DNA of 64,000 bases from Hallerella sp964397425 (GCA_964397425.1 CAYNID010000005.1:62001-126000), one strand, 5' to 3'. Shown: positions 1 to 8,581, numbered from the stretch's first letter. A program made the numbers and translations. The notes: generated by a model from the letters alone, not told the origin.

Positions 1-882
1 CCGGATTCCGTGATGCAGGCGACAGCCAACATGATGAACGACCGTTCCCGGGCACTCTACGCATTCAAAAATTTCAAGCCGCAAAAAGATTCCTCGGACA
101 CAATCCCCGTCAAAGCGCCCGAAAAGCCCGCGCCCATGACAACCGAAGAACAAAACAAGGCGTCATATCTTTTGGGCGTACAATTCGGAACTCAATTCGC
201 CGCCATCACCAAGCAATCCGCATTAGATCTCGACTTGTCCGCTTTCCGTCAAGCCATCCGGGATGCCCAGGCGAATGTTTCCGACACAACGAAAAAACTG
301 CAACTTTCGCCAGACACGCTCCGCGTCGTTGGGGAACGTTTCAACCACCAACTTCAAGAACAACGGAAACAGGCCATTGAAAAAGCGCGCAAAGAAGAAG
401 AAGCCATCAAAGAAAAAGTCGCCAATTTGCGGGGCGACACCCTTTCCGATGGCACTCAGGCCAAGATGAACTTCCAAGTGGGAGTCACAGGCATCAATCT
501 GAGCGCCAAAAATCTCGAAGCTTATTCGGGCAAGCCCCTCTTCATCTTCTACTTTTCCACGACCTGCGGACATTGCCGCCACGCCACGCCCGAAGTCAAG
601 AAAATCGCCGAAAGCTTCAAGGACAAAGGCATCAAGACCATCGCAGTCGCCAGCGGCGGCAACAACAAACGCGACATTCGCGGATTCATCGAGAACTTCA
701 AACTCGAAGAAGCGAACATCGATGTTTTCTTTGATGAAGGACGCGAATTCGGCGAACTTTACAGCGACGGTTACGTTCCCAAAGCCTACATCGTCAAAGA
801 AGACGGTTCTCTGAACACGTTCAAGAATTTTGAAAGCCAGAAAGATTCCATCACCGCGACGCTTTCCAAACTCGCCAAATAA
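1..882 (+). CDS. FKBP_N-like / thioredoxin (TlpA-like) fusion protein, 5' end outside window
   Basis: The reading frame is open to the first base, so the gene probably begins upstream; the GTG at base 10 is only the first start codon visible. Roughly residues 45-120 (counted from that GTG) resemble the dimerisation domain at the N terminus of FKBP-type prolyl isomerases (YLLGVQFGTQF, then a charged helix). Residues about 150-290 look like a TlpA/ResA-type thioredoxin fold with a CGHC active site at bases 565-576 (C186, C189). No FKBP catalytic domain follows; the thioredoxin domain takes its place. Thioredoxins of this kind act on cysteines of exported proteins, so a periplasmic role is likely, but any signal sequence would lie outside the window. 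A strong terminator follows directly. Confidence 0.75.
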   Translation, partial: PDSVMQATANMMNDRSRALYAFKNFKPQKDSSDTIPVKAPEKPAPMTTEEQNKASYLLGVQFGTQFAAITKQSALDLDLSAFRQAIRDAQANVSDTTKKLQLSPDTLRVVGERFNHQLQEQRKQAIEKARKEEEAIKEKVANLRGDTLSDGTQAKMNFQVGVTGINLSAKNLEAYSGKPLFIFYFSTTCGHCRHATPEVKKIAESFKDKGIKTIAVASGGNNKRDIRGFIENFKLEEANIDVFFDEGREFGELYSDGYVPKAYIVKEDGSLNTFKNFESQKDSITATLSKLAK

Positions 883-900
883 GCTCCGGCAAAATTATTC

Positions 901-932
901 AAGGCCTTCCTTCGGGAAGGTCTTTTGTTTTT
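901..932 (+). terminator. Rho-independent terminator after the thioredoxin fusion gene
   Basis: The arms CCTTCC and GGAAGG close on a TTCG tetraloop and are extended outward by four further pairs (one of them G-T). A T-rich run, TCTTTTGTTTTT, follows. It ends the first gene and separates it from pepT. Confidence 0.85.
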
Positions 933-963
933 AGAAAGCCTAACAACAAAACGTCTCCGTTTC

Positions 964-971
964 TAAATTTT
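964..971 (+). promoter_or_regulatory. TAnnTTT-type promoter element close to pepT start
   Basis: TAAATTTT followed by CAGC and then the ATG of pepT. There is no Shine-Dalgarno sequence between it and the ATG. The same layout recurs at several genes in this window. No clear -35 was found. Confidence 0.5.
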
Positions 972-975
972 CAGC

Positions 976-2238
976 ATGAACCTTTTATCCCGTTTTCTCC
1001 AATACACAAGTTTTACGACAACATCCAACGAAAATTCGGATTCCTGCCCCAGCACAAATTCCCAATTGGACTTTGCGCATTACCTGGCGGACGAATTGAA
1101 AGCCATCGGAATGAGCCGCGTCACCGTGGATTCCAACGGCTATGTTTACGGGATGCTCCCGGCGACGCCGGGCTTTGAACAAGAGCCTCCCATCGGGTTC
1201 ATTTCCCACATGGACACCGCTCCGGATTTTTCAGGGGAAAATGTCCATCCCCAAGTCATTGAAAATTACGATGGAAAAGACGTATTGTTGAAAGGCTCCG
1301 GGGAAACGCTCAAAGTCGCAGAATTTCCGGAGCTCGCCCTGATGAAAGGAAAAACGCTTATCACGACAGATGGGAAAACCCTTTTAGGCTCCGATGACAA
1401 AGCGGGAATAGCAGAAATCGTGACGGCAATGGAACGTTTGAACAAGGCTCAGCCGCGGCCACTCCCCCATGGTGAAATTTGGGTGGGATTTACTCCCGAC
1501 GAAGAAATCGGACGCGGCGCGGACCGTTTCGGTTTATCGTATTTTCGGGCGAAATACGCCTACACGGTCGACGGCGGCGAAGAGGGGGAAATCTCTTACG
1601 AGAATTTCAATGCGGCGACGGCGACTTTCGAAATCCACGGGAAAAGCGTTCATCCGGGAGAAGCAAAAGGCGTCCTCAAAAACGCGGCTCTCATCGCGGC
1701 GGAAATCGTATCGACTCTCCCCAAAAACGAAACGCCCGCGACAACGGAAAATCGGGAAGGGTTTTATCATTTGATCCATTTGGAAGGCGGTGTTTCAAAC
1801 GCAAAACTCACATACTTAATCCGGGATCACGACCAGCTGCAATTTGAAAAACGGCAGTCCTATTTGAAGCAACTCGCTGAAATTTTCAATTCCAAATTCG
1901 GCGGAACTCCAGACCAAAAGACCGTCTCTGTGGAAATCAAGCCGTCTTACGCCAATATGGCACAAGTTTTGAAAAATCATCCCTCCGTTTTGAACCGCGC
2001 CATGGCGGCTATCCGCAAAGCGGGACTCAATCCGATAGAAAAGCCCATCCGCGGCGGCACCGATGGGGCAAAGCTCTCTTTTGCGGGGCTCCCATGTCCA
2101 AATCTGGGCACGGGCGGTTACGCCTTCCACGGTCCATTCGAACACGTGACAAAAGAAGGCATGGAAGCGGTGGTTCAAATTTTGCTGAATATCGCCGCTC
2201 CATTCCGCGAAAGCGCCATTCAAACGCCAACCCCGTGA
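976..2238 (+). CDS. pepT: Peptidase T (tripeptide aminopeptidase, M20B)
   Basis: A zinc-dependent cytosolic enzyme that removes the N-terminal residue from tripeptides. At 420 residues it has the usual family length. The metal-site motifs are all present: ISHMD (H78, D80), GSDDKAG (D140, bridging), TPDEEIG (E176 as base, E177 as ligand), the VDGG aspartate near 199, and a late histidine in the AFHGPFEH segment. The start is the ATG four bases after a TAAATTTT element; no other in-frame start fits the family N terminus. It is monocistronic or co-transcribed with the MATE gene, which has its own promoter-like sequence. Confidence 0.93.
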   Translation: MNLLSRFLQYTSFTTTSNENSDSCPSTNSQLDFAHYLADELKAIGMSRVTVDSNGYVYGMLPATPGFEQEPPIGFISHMDTAPDFSGENVHPQVIENYDGKDVLLKGSGETLKVAEFPELALMKGKTLITTDGKTLLGSDDKAGIAEIVTAMERLNKAQPRPLPHGEIWVGFTPDEEIGRGADRFGLSYFRAKYAYTVDGGEEGEISYENFNAATATFEIHGKSVHPGEAKGVLKNAALIAAEIVSTLPKNETPATTENREGFYHLIHLEGGVSNAKLTYLIRDHDQLQFEKRQSYLKQLAEIFNSKFGGTPDQKTVSVEIKPSYANMAQVLKNHPSVLNRAMAAIRKAGLNPIEKPIRGGTDGAKLSFAGLPCPNLGTGGYAFHGPFEHVTKEGMEAVVQILLNIAAPFRESAIQTPTP

Positions 2239-2266
2239 TGTAAAAAATTTTGCTTCCCTTCAAAAG

Positions 2267-2295
2267 TTGACCGTAAAACGAATATTTCTAAATTG
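2267..2295 (+). promoter_or_regulatory. Promoter of the MATE transporter gene
   Basis: TTGACC, a 16-base spacer, then TAAATTG. The GTG start lies six bases further on, so the mRNA leader would be almost absent. Confidence 0.5.
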
Positions 2296-2301
2296 AACGC
2301 C

Positions 2302-3672
2302 GTGAATTCAAAATTTGAAAATTCCCGTTTAAATACCATCGGAAGCGCAAGCATTCCCCGTTTGCTGCTCGCGTTTTCCGTTCCCGCCATTATCAGCATG
2401 ATTGTAGAGTCCCTTTACAACATCACGGACCGTTACTTTGTCGCGGCGGGAGTCGGCTACTTGGGAATCGCAGGCATCACGCTTTGCTTTCCCATCAGCC
2501 TTTTCATCATGGCGCTTTCCATCATCATCGGAGTCGGCGGAAACACCCTTTTCGCCATCCGCCTCGGAGAAAAAAAATACGGGCAAGCGTCCCTCATCTT
2601 AAACAACGCCTTCACGTTGCTCATCCTCATGGCCGTGATTTCGCTGACTCTGGGCGAAATTTTCATGGATCCGTTGCTTGTCGCCTTTGGCGCGAGCGAA
2701 GAAACTCTCCCTTACGCCTCATCTTACATGCGAATCATCCTGTTCGGAGCCGTTTTCCAGACCGTGACTCCGGGCATGAATCACTTTATCCGCTCCCTGG
2801 GGCATCCGAAAACGGCAATGTTCAGAAACCTCATCGGTGCCGGGCTGAACATCTTTTTCGACTGGCTCTTCATCATTCAGTTCCATTGGGGAATCGAGGG
2901 GGCTGCTTGGGCGACCGTCCTTTCCCAAGCGATAACGACAATTTTCGTTATGCAATTCTTCTTCAAGAAATCGACTCCGATCAAAATTTCTTGGAAACTG
3001 ATGCATTTGAGTTTTCCCTATGTCCGGCGCATCTTTATCATGGGGCTTCCTCCAAGCATCATGCAAATTTGCAACAGCCTGATGAATGTCATTTTGAACA
3101 AAAGCCTTGTCCATTACGGGAACGAATCCCCTTACGGCGGCGACATGGCTGTATCCGCATTCGGCATTGCGAACAGTATCGCCATGATGCTCATCATGCC
3201 AGTGATGGGTTTTGTCCAAGGCGGGCAGCCCATTATCGGATACAATTACGGGGCAAAACTTTTTGTCCGCGTCAAAAAAACACTCAAGGTAATGCTTCTT
3301 GTCAGCGTCAGCTGGATGACCGTCTGCTGGATTTTGGTGCAGACGAATGCCGAATGGTTCGTTCATTTTTTCAGCGGAGACAATGCTCAACTTCTGGAAC
3401 TTTCCTGTAAGGCGATGCGGACATTCCTATTCGCCATGCCAATGATAGCCGTCAGCATGATCTGCGGAAACTATTTTCAGGGAACAGGAAAACCTGGACG
3501 ATCCATGCTTTTGAACATGAGCCGTCAAATGATCATTCTCATTCCGTTTTTGCTCATCATGCCCTGTTTTTTCCAATTGCACGGCGTTTTCATGGCCGCT
3601 CCGATTTCCGATACGGTCGCCGCGATTCTCGCCGCCGTCCTCCTCAAACTCGACATGAAAAAATTGCACTGA
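2302..3672 (+). CDS. MATE family multidrug/Na+ efflux transporter
   Basis: An inner-membrane secondary transporter of about 456 residues with roughly twelve hydrophobic segments. It carries the duplicated MATE pattern: the N-terminal half opens with RLLLAFSVPAIISMIVESLYN followed by a DRYFV segment, and the second half repeats the module with GLPPSIMQICNSLMN. The family exports cationic drugs or metabolites in exchange for Na+ or H+; the substrate cannot be read from sequence. A TTG nine bases upstream is also in frame, but the GTG six bases after the -10-like element is preferred. No regulator is adjacent. Confidence 0.9.
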   Translation: MNSKFENSRLNTIGSASIPRLLLAFSVPAIISMIVESLYNITDRYFVAAGVGYLGIAGITLCFPISLFIMALSIIIGVGGNTLFAIRLGEKKYGQASLILNNAFTLLILMAVISLTLGEIFMDPLLVAFGASEETLPYASSYMRIILFGAVFQTVTPGMNHFIRSLGHPKTAMFRNLIGAGLNIFFDWLFIIQFHWGIEGAAWATVLSQAITTIFVMQFFFKKSTPIKISWKLMHLSFPYVRRIFIMGLPPSIMQICNSLMNVILNKSLVHYGNESPYGGDMAVSAFGIANSIAMMLIMPVMGFVQGGQPIIGYNYGAKLFVRVKKTLKVMLLVSVSWMTVCWILVQTNAEWFVHFFSGDNAQLLELSCKAMRTFLFAMPMIAVSMICGNYFQGTGKPGRSMLLNMSRQMIILIPFLLIMPCFFQLHGVFMAAPISDTVAAILAAVLLKLDMKKLH

Positions 3673-3686
3673 CTTAAAGGCTCCGC

Positions 3687-4544
3687 GTGAAATACGCCTA
3701 CGTTGAAATCACGGAACGCTGCAACTTGAAATGCCCATTTTGTCCCAGCGCAACGCTTGAACAGCGGAGCGAAATGCCTGTCGACTTTTTCAAAAATGTT
3801 TTAAACAGGTTAAAGGGAAACGTCTCCGAAATTTTTTTGCACGTGTTGGGCGAACCGCTGCTGCATCCGCATTTTCCCGAAATACTCCGCGCCATCCAAC
3901 CAGCGGATTTTCAATTGAACCTGACGACAAACGGCACTTTGATTTCAAAATATGAGAACGAAATCCTAGGCTCCCGTTCTCTTCGCCAGGTAAATTTTTC
4001 GACGCACGCTTACGCATACATGCCCAACGAAAAAGCGGAGCAGCTCTTGGCCCAAACAATTGCTTTTGCAAAACGGCTGCAAAAAGAACGCCCCGAAGTG
4101 TATTTGAATTTCAGGCTCTGGAACGACTCCGCCGACGTTCTTTCCGACAACTGGAACTCTTCTGTTTTCAAAATTCTTTCTGGAGAATTTGAAAAAGAAC
4201 TCTCCCCGGCCAAATTTTCCGTCCGCCACAAAAGCATTCCGATTGCAGGAAGAATTTATCTGCACAGGGATTCCCGATTTGAATGGCCCGAAGGGAACGG
4301 CGACATTCGTGAATGCGGAACATGTCACGGAACAATCGACCAGTGCGCCGTTTTAAGCGATGGAAGAGTCGTTCCCTGTTGCCTGGATTACCGGGGAAAC
4401 ATTCCCTTGGGAAAATTTCCCGAAGAATCATTCGAAACGGTTTTGTGTGGAGAAAGGGCAAAGCGCATCCGCGAAGGGTTCCTTTCCCGAAAACTCGTCG
4501 AACCGTTTTGTCAACGATGCCCATTTTCAAAGAGATTCCGATGA
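3687..4544 (+). CDS. Radical SAM protein with SPASM-like C-terminal cysteines
   Basis: Residues 12-19 hold the CNLKCPFC motif (CX3CX2C) that binds the [4Fe-4S] cluster used to cleave S-adenosylmethionine. Further cysteines lie in the C-terminal third: CGTC, a single C before VLSDGR, VPCCLD and CQRC. This is the layout of SPASM/twitch domains with auxiliary clusters, seen in peptide-modifying enzymes and anaerobic maturases. It starts with GTG and its stop overlaps the next gene by ATGA, so the two are translationally coupled. No candidate peptide substrate was found nearby. The function is not assigned; SPASM membership is by motif only. Confidence 0.85.
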   Translation: MKYAYVEITERCNLKCPFCPSATLEQRSEMPVDFFKNVLNRLKGNVSEIFLHVLGEPLLHPHFPEILRAIQPADFQLNLTTNGTLISKYENEILGSRSLRQVNFSTHAYAYMPNEKAEQLLAQTIAFAKRLQKERPEVYLNFRLWNDSADVLSDNWNSSVFKILSGEFEKELSPAKFSVRHKSIPIAGRIYLHRDSRFEWPEGNGDIRECGTCHGTIDQCAVLSDGRVVPCCLDYRGNIPLGKFPEESFETVLCGERAKRIREGFLSRKLVEPFCQRCPFSKRFR

Positions 4545-5236
4545 ACAATTCAAAAAAAGTCGAAAGCAACCAGAGCGGCATCCACAAGGATTTGCAAAAA
4601 CTTGTCTTGCGTTATTTGCATTCCGAATTTCACCGTCCAATCGCGGAACACACGAAAGCGGCATTTGCTGCTGCAGACAAATTCCGTTCCCGCTTCAATC
4701 TGCCCGTTGTCCTGGACTCCGGCTGCGGAACAGGACTTTCGACCATCGCCTTAGCCAAACGGTTTCCGCAAAATCCCGTCATCGGTATCGACAAATCCGA
4801 AGTCCGGCTTTCCAAAGCGGACGCCCACATCGAAACGTCCGAAGAACTCCCCAAGAATCTTTTTTACATACGGGCTGAGCTGCTGGATTTTTGGAAGCTC
4901 GCCTTCGAATCCGGCTGGGACATTCTTTTTCACGCATTGTTCTATCCGAATCCCTGGCCCAAACAATCCGAACTCCGCTACCGGTTTCACGCACACCCGA
5001 TATTCCCCATTTTAACGCAACTGTCCCCTCATCTTGAAATGCGCACGAATTGGGAAATTTACGCAGACGAATTCCATTTCGCTCTGGAAATCGCCAACAG
5101 GCATTTGAAGCTGAACGCCCGGATTCAAAAAGAAGAGTTCATGCCCGACACTCCGATTTCCGCATTCGAAAAAAAATTCAAAGACAGCGGCCATGCGCTT
5201 TGGCGGATCAAATTCGACCGCGACATCTCCGAATAG
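4541..5236 (+). CDS. TrmB-like tRNA (guanine-N7)-methyltransferase family protein
   Basis: A class I SAM methyltransferase of 231 residues. Motif I is DSGCGTGLSTIALA near residue 55, and the TrmB hallmark (usually F-P-D-P-W-P-K) appears as FYPNPWPK. The basic patch that normally follows this hallmark is weaker than in standard TrmB proteins. TrmB methylates G46 of tRNA. The start is the ATG overlapping the stop of the radical SAM gene; a longer in-frame extension upstream is a shadow of that gene. It may be a divergent paralogue acting on another substrate, so TrmB function is likely but not certain. Confidence 0.75.
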   Translation: MNNSKKVESNQSGIHKDLQKLVLRYLHSEFHRPIAEHTKAAFAAADKFRSRFNLPVVLDSGCGTGLSTIALAKRFPQNPVIGIDKSEVRLSKADAHIETSEELPKNLFYIRAELLDFWKLAFESGWDILFHALFYPNPWPKQSELRYRFHAHPIFPILTQLSPHLEMRTNWEIYADEFHFALEIANRHLKLNARIQKEEFMPDTPISAFEKKFKDSGHALWRIKFDRDISE

Positions 5237-5251
5237 AGAGTTTAAAACAGG

Positions 5252-5279
5252 AATCCCCCGCGCAAATACGCAGGGGATT
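5252..5279 (-). terminator. Hairpin downstream of tRNA-His, probable terminator
   Basis: AATCCCC pairs with GGGGATT, with an inner GCG/CGC stem, and a short TTTT run follows on the minus strand. It lies between the tRNA 3' end and the convergent TrmB-like gene. The T run is weak. Confidence 0.5.
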
Positions 5280-5284
5280 TCAAG

Positions 5285-5360
5285 GGTGGGTAATCGGACT
5301 CGAACCGACGACAACCAGAATCACAATCTGGGACTCTAACCAATCTGAGCTACACCCACC
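5285..5360 (-). tRNA. tRNA-His (GTG anticodon)
   Basis: Read on the minus strand it folds as a full cloverleaf: acceptor GTGGGTG with TACCCAC (one G-T pair), D arm GCTC/GAGT, anticodon stem CCAGA/TCTGG with loop TTGTGAT (anticodon GTG), and T arm GTCGG/CCGAT around TTCGAGT. The identity is confirmed by an encoded extra G at position -1 opposite C73, the hallmark of tRNA-His. The CCA end is not encoded (CCT follows). One tRNA stands alone here. Confidence 0.95.
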
Positions 5361-5419
5361 AGAAAGGAGCGGACAAAATATAATAAAACCGCGGAGAAAT
5401 TCAAAGGGTTAATTTTGAA

Positions 5420-5788
5420 TTATTCCTCGCTTTCCCGACGACGCATTAAACGGATGAAATTTTCCCGTTTGAAATCGTTGCGGTGCTCGTTGCAAAAACG
5501 CGGATAAATGAATTGTTTCGGGAAAACCTTGATTTCAAAGAGATTTTCACAACCATCCAAGCAGCAGCGGAACTTGAGGTCCACGACATCCGTGTAATTG
5601 TGGCGAAAAACAATGTTTTTGGATTCAATGTTTTCCACTTCTTTCTTCTGTTTTTGCCGATTTTTAAAATCCCGGTGTTTATCGCAATATTTGGCAATGG
5701 GATGGCCCCAAAATTCTACGCCGCAGCCGGGTTCTTGGCAAATCTTGAGCTTAACACGTTTTTTCTTTTTGTACTTGGGTAATTGCAT
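5420..5788 (-). CDS. Small basic protein with two C-X4-C...C-X2-H zinc-type motifs
   Basis: A 122-residue lysine/arginine-rich protein. The same metal-binding pattern occurs twice: C17-X4-C22 with C-X2-H near 34-37, and C75-X4-C80 (preceded by another C) with C-X2-H near 98-101. This suggests an internal duplication of a zinc-binding module, fitting nucleic-acid or protein binding. No signal peptide or membrane segment is present. It sits just upstream of tRNA-His on the same strand. I do not recognise the family; the frame is supported by the motif symmetry and by amino-acid composition. Confidence 0.65.
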   Translation of the reverse strand: MQLPKYKKKKRVKLKICQEPGCGVEFWGHPIAKYCDKHRDFKNRQKQKKEVENIESKNIVFRHNYTDVVDLKFRCCLDGCENLFEIKVFPKQFIYPRFCNEHRNDFKRENFIRLMRRRESEE

Positions 5789-5947
5789 AGCAGTTAAAAT
5801 TTACTAAAAATCCCCCATTTTTTCAAATTCATCCCCACTTCCCCGATGGCGAAGGCGAATTCTAAGCTCTTTTGGAAAAAACTTTTTTACGCTTCCTCAT
5901 TCTTTCCATTTGAGCGTCTTCTTCTTTGGATATTTCAAGGAGAAATC

Positions 5948-6808
5948 ATGCAAAGATTCTTTTTATGGCAAACCGTGTGGCTTTCCGCATTCTTTTGCGC
6001 ATGCAATTCGGCAAAAAACGTTTCGCCGGAAGTCGCAAACCACAAAGTCGCCTCGGTGGAATTTATTGACGTGGGACAGGGGCTTTCTGCCCTGTTTCAA
6101 ATAAAAGAAGACGACTTCGCCGCCGTTTACGACAGCGGAAACGATTCCGTCGGATTTTGGGATTCTTTGCAAAGCCGCGGCATCCGCCATTTGGATTTCG
6201 CCGTCATCAGCCACTGGCACAGGGATCACGTCGGCGGACTTTTAGAGTGGAACGGAAACATCCCCATCGATACGATTTTTTACAGTCCGGACTCTGGGGG
6301 AATTTGGCTCAGGGACAGCGTTTTGAACCTGTCAAAACGATTCCGCGCCCAGGCAATCAAAGTGCAACGCGGGAAATCCCTGCCCTGCGGCGATTGGAAT
6401 TGCAAAGTACTCTGGCCATCGGAATTTGCAAAATTCACAGGAAATAACGCAAGCGTTGTTTTGCAAATATCGGACGGAACATTCCGCGTCCTTCTCACCG
6501 GAGATTTGGAATCTGACGCCGAAGAAAGCCTTTTGGATTTATCCCACGATTTACGTGCCGAAATTTTACAAGTCGGCCATCACGGTTCCGGAAACAGTTC
6601 CTCGCTCCATTTTTTGGAACAGATCGCTCCGAAAATCGCCGTCATTTCCGTCGGCAGGGAAAACTCTTATGGGCATCCCACCCCAACGACCTTGAATAAA
6701 CTGACTCTTGTCACGGGAGACTCTTCACGCATCTTGCGGACAGACCGCCACAGCAATATTTTATTCGAATGGAAATTCAGAAAAGGTTTGTGGCAGGGAA
6801 ATTTCTAG
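5948..6808 (+). CDS. ComEC-type metallo-beta-lactamase-fold lipoprotein
   Basis: The hydrolase resembles the soluble C-terminal domain of ComEC/Rec2: DVGQG near residue 41, the metal motif HWHRDH at 89-94, a LLTGDLE segment, then VGHHGSGNSSS and a SYGHPTP ending. In ComEC this fold is thought to degrade DNA or nucleotides. This copy stands alone, with no competence-pore membrane domain. The N terminus is a secretion signal ending FFCAC, so it is probably a lipoprotein anchored in the cell envelope. The ATG is chosen because AAGGAG lies five bases upstream; a longer in-frame extension has no ribosome site. The substrate is unknown. Confidence 0.82.
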   Translation: MQRFFLWQTVWLSAFFCACNSAKNVSPEVANHKVASVEFIDVGQGLSALFQIKEDDFAAVYDSGNDSVGFWDSLQSRGIRHLDFAVISHWHRDHVGGLLEWNGNIPIDTIFYSPDSGGIWLRDSVLNLSKRFRAQAIKVQRGKSLPCGDWNCKVLWPSEFAKFTGNNASVVLQISDGTFRVLLTGDLESDAEESLLDLSHDLRAEILQVGHHGSGNSSSLHFLEQIAPKIAVISVGRENSYGHPTPTTLNKLTLVTGDSSRILRTDRHSNILFEWKFRKGLWQGNF

Positions 6809-6817
6809 TTTAATTCC

Positions 6818-8581
6818 ATGCCTCACCATTTTCACATTCCCGTCATGGGAACCTGTTTTACCGCCGACACACCAATGCGGGTTTCTCACCTCGGAATCGA
6901 TTCGGCAATATCCCTTGTCGACGACCGCTTGTTAGAACAAATTGGACTTCACTACGCCGAAGAACATTCCCTGCCGTACGAAAAAGTCCCGGCGAAAACG
7001 CCACACGCCCGCGCCCTGCGCATTTTGCACTACCTGAATTTGGTGAATCACGTCGCCAAGCAAAACTTTCAACGTGTTTTAAAGGCTCCTTTTAACGGCA
7101 ATTCCGAAAAAGATCTTTATTTTCGGCTTCTGCCCGCCGACGATTCTTTGCGGGCGCGTTATTTTCAAATGCTTTCGACACCCCAAGGGAGCTCTCGATT
7201 CCAAGAAGAAGAATTTCTTTCGTCTCAAATGACAGCAGGCGCCATCGATGTAAACATCATGGTGAAATTGGACCGCGACGGATTTGACGATGCCAAAGAG
7301 GCCCTCCGCGGCTATGCGGAATCCGACCTTCGCGGCAACACGAGCCTTATTTTAAGCGCAGGCATCAACCAATCCCTATTTGCGGAAATGGAAAAATACC
7401 CCTGCTTTTACCGAAACAACGAAGGCTCTTTTGACAAAAAAATCACGCTTAAAATTTCGGATTTCCGTTCGGCATACATCCAAGGAAAATTTCTTTCGCG
7501 AAAAGGTCTTGAAATCAGCGAATACCGCATTGAATCCGGTCTCAACTGCGGCGGTCATTTGTTCCCGGCGGAGGGAGAACTTTTACCCTCGATTTTAAAA
7601 GAATTCTCCGAAAAGAAAGGCAAGCTCTTATCCGATTTTCAAAAGCCTGTCGAAAAATATTACACCTCTCACGGATGGGATTTAAACCGTTTGAAAGTTC
7701 CACTTCAGCCCCGGTTTTGCGCACAGGGCGGCATCGGCAATTACGGAGAAGCCAAACGCCTGATGGACGTTTACGGAATGGACCGCTGCGGTTGGGGCTC
7801 GCCCTTTCTCCTTGTTCCCGAAGCGACTCTCGTCGACGAAAAAACGCGGAACCTGTTGGCGATTGCAACAGAAGATGACATCAGTCAAAGTCACGCGTCT
7901 CCCTTAGGCGTTCCCTTTAGTCATCTGAAAACCTGCGGCGCCGAATGCGACCGTTTGGAAAAAATTCAACGTGGAATTCCCGGAGCGCTTTGCGTCAAAG
8001 GATTTTTGCAAGACAACACGGAATTTTCAACAACGCCCATCTGCACGGCCAGCCGCGAATATCAAAAACGGAAATTGTCACAGATAGAGTCCCAAAACAT
8101 TTCCGAAAAGGAAAAATCCCGGCAAAAAAACTTTGTCCTGGAAAAAACCTGCATTTGCCATGAATTGGGAAATTCCGCTTTAATCGCATTGGAAATTGCA
8201 AACGAACTCGAAGCGCCCCCTGACATTTGCCCAGGTCCCAACATCGCTTTTTTTGACCGCAACTATTCCTTAATCGAAATGGTGGATTTCATTTACGGAA
8301 GAAACGATACCCTGATTTCCAAAACGAGACCGCACATGTTCGCCACGGAAATTTCCCTTTATGTCAAATGGTTCCTCGCAGAACTTGAAAACGCCACAGG
8401 CGATGCGGAAAAACGTGACCATTTGAAAATTGTCGCCCAGAACATCAAAGCGGGAATTGCGTTAGCGTTGGAGGCCGCGAAATCCCCGAAATTTCCCGGA
8501 GAAAATCTGGAAAGTATCCAGGTTGCGGCAAACAGCGCCCTTCCGCCGCTTGAAAAATTCTTGGAGAAAATCAACCTTTGA
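6818..8581 (+). CDS. Conserved 587-aa protein, nitronate monooxygenase/FabK-like motifs with Cys-rich C-terminal half
   Basis: No named family is recognised with certainty. Three segments look like the flavin-binding TIM barrel of nitronate monooxygenase and FabK: ESGLNCGGHLFP (CGGH at 244-247) matches the EGxEAGGH loop, AQGGIGNYGEAKRLM at 302-316 matches the phosphate-binding GGI loop, and CGWGSPFLLVPEA at 324-336 matches the VQxGTRFLxTxE strand. The second half holds spaced cysteines at about 373, 377, 392, 409, 445, 447 and 471 that could bind a metal or Fe-S cluster. It is probably cytosolic, since no signal is seen. It starts nine bases after the lipoprotein gene and converges on copA with an 11-base overlap of coding ends. 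Confidence 0.7.
   Translation: MPHHFHIPVMGTCFTADTPMRVSHLGIDSAISLVDDRLLEQIGLHYAEEHSLPYEKVPAKTPHARALRILHYLNLVNHVAKQNFQRVLKAPFNGNSEKDLYFRLLPADDSLRARYFQMLSTPQGSSRFQEEEFLSSQMTAGAIDVNIMVKLDRDGFDDAKEALRGYAESDLRGNTSLILSAGINQSLFAEMEKYPCFYRNNEGSFDKKITLKISDFRSAYIQGKFLSRKGLEISEYRIESGLNCGGHLFPAEGELLPSILKEFSEKKGKLLSDFQKPVEKYYTSHGWDLNRLKVPLQPRFCAQGGIGNYGEAKRLMDVYGMDRCGWGSPFLLVPEATLVDEKTRNLLAIATEDDISQSHASPLGVPFSHLKTCGAECDRLEKIQRGIPGALCVKGFLQDNTEFSTTPICTASREYQKRKLSQIESQNISEKEKSRQKNFVLEKTCICHELGNSALIALEIANELEAPPDICPGPNIAFFDRNYSLIEMVDFIYGRNDTLISKTRPHMFATEISLYVKWFLAELENATGDAEKRDHLKIVAQNIKAGIALALEAAKSPKFPGENLESIQVAANSALPPLEKFLEKINL

Noticed and set aside
2484..3410. 308-codon frame inside the MATE gene
   Set aside because: Frame-shifted shadow rich in His and Arg; the MATE frame has proper membrane helices.
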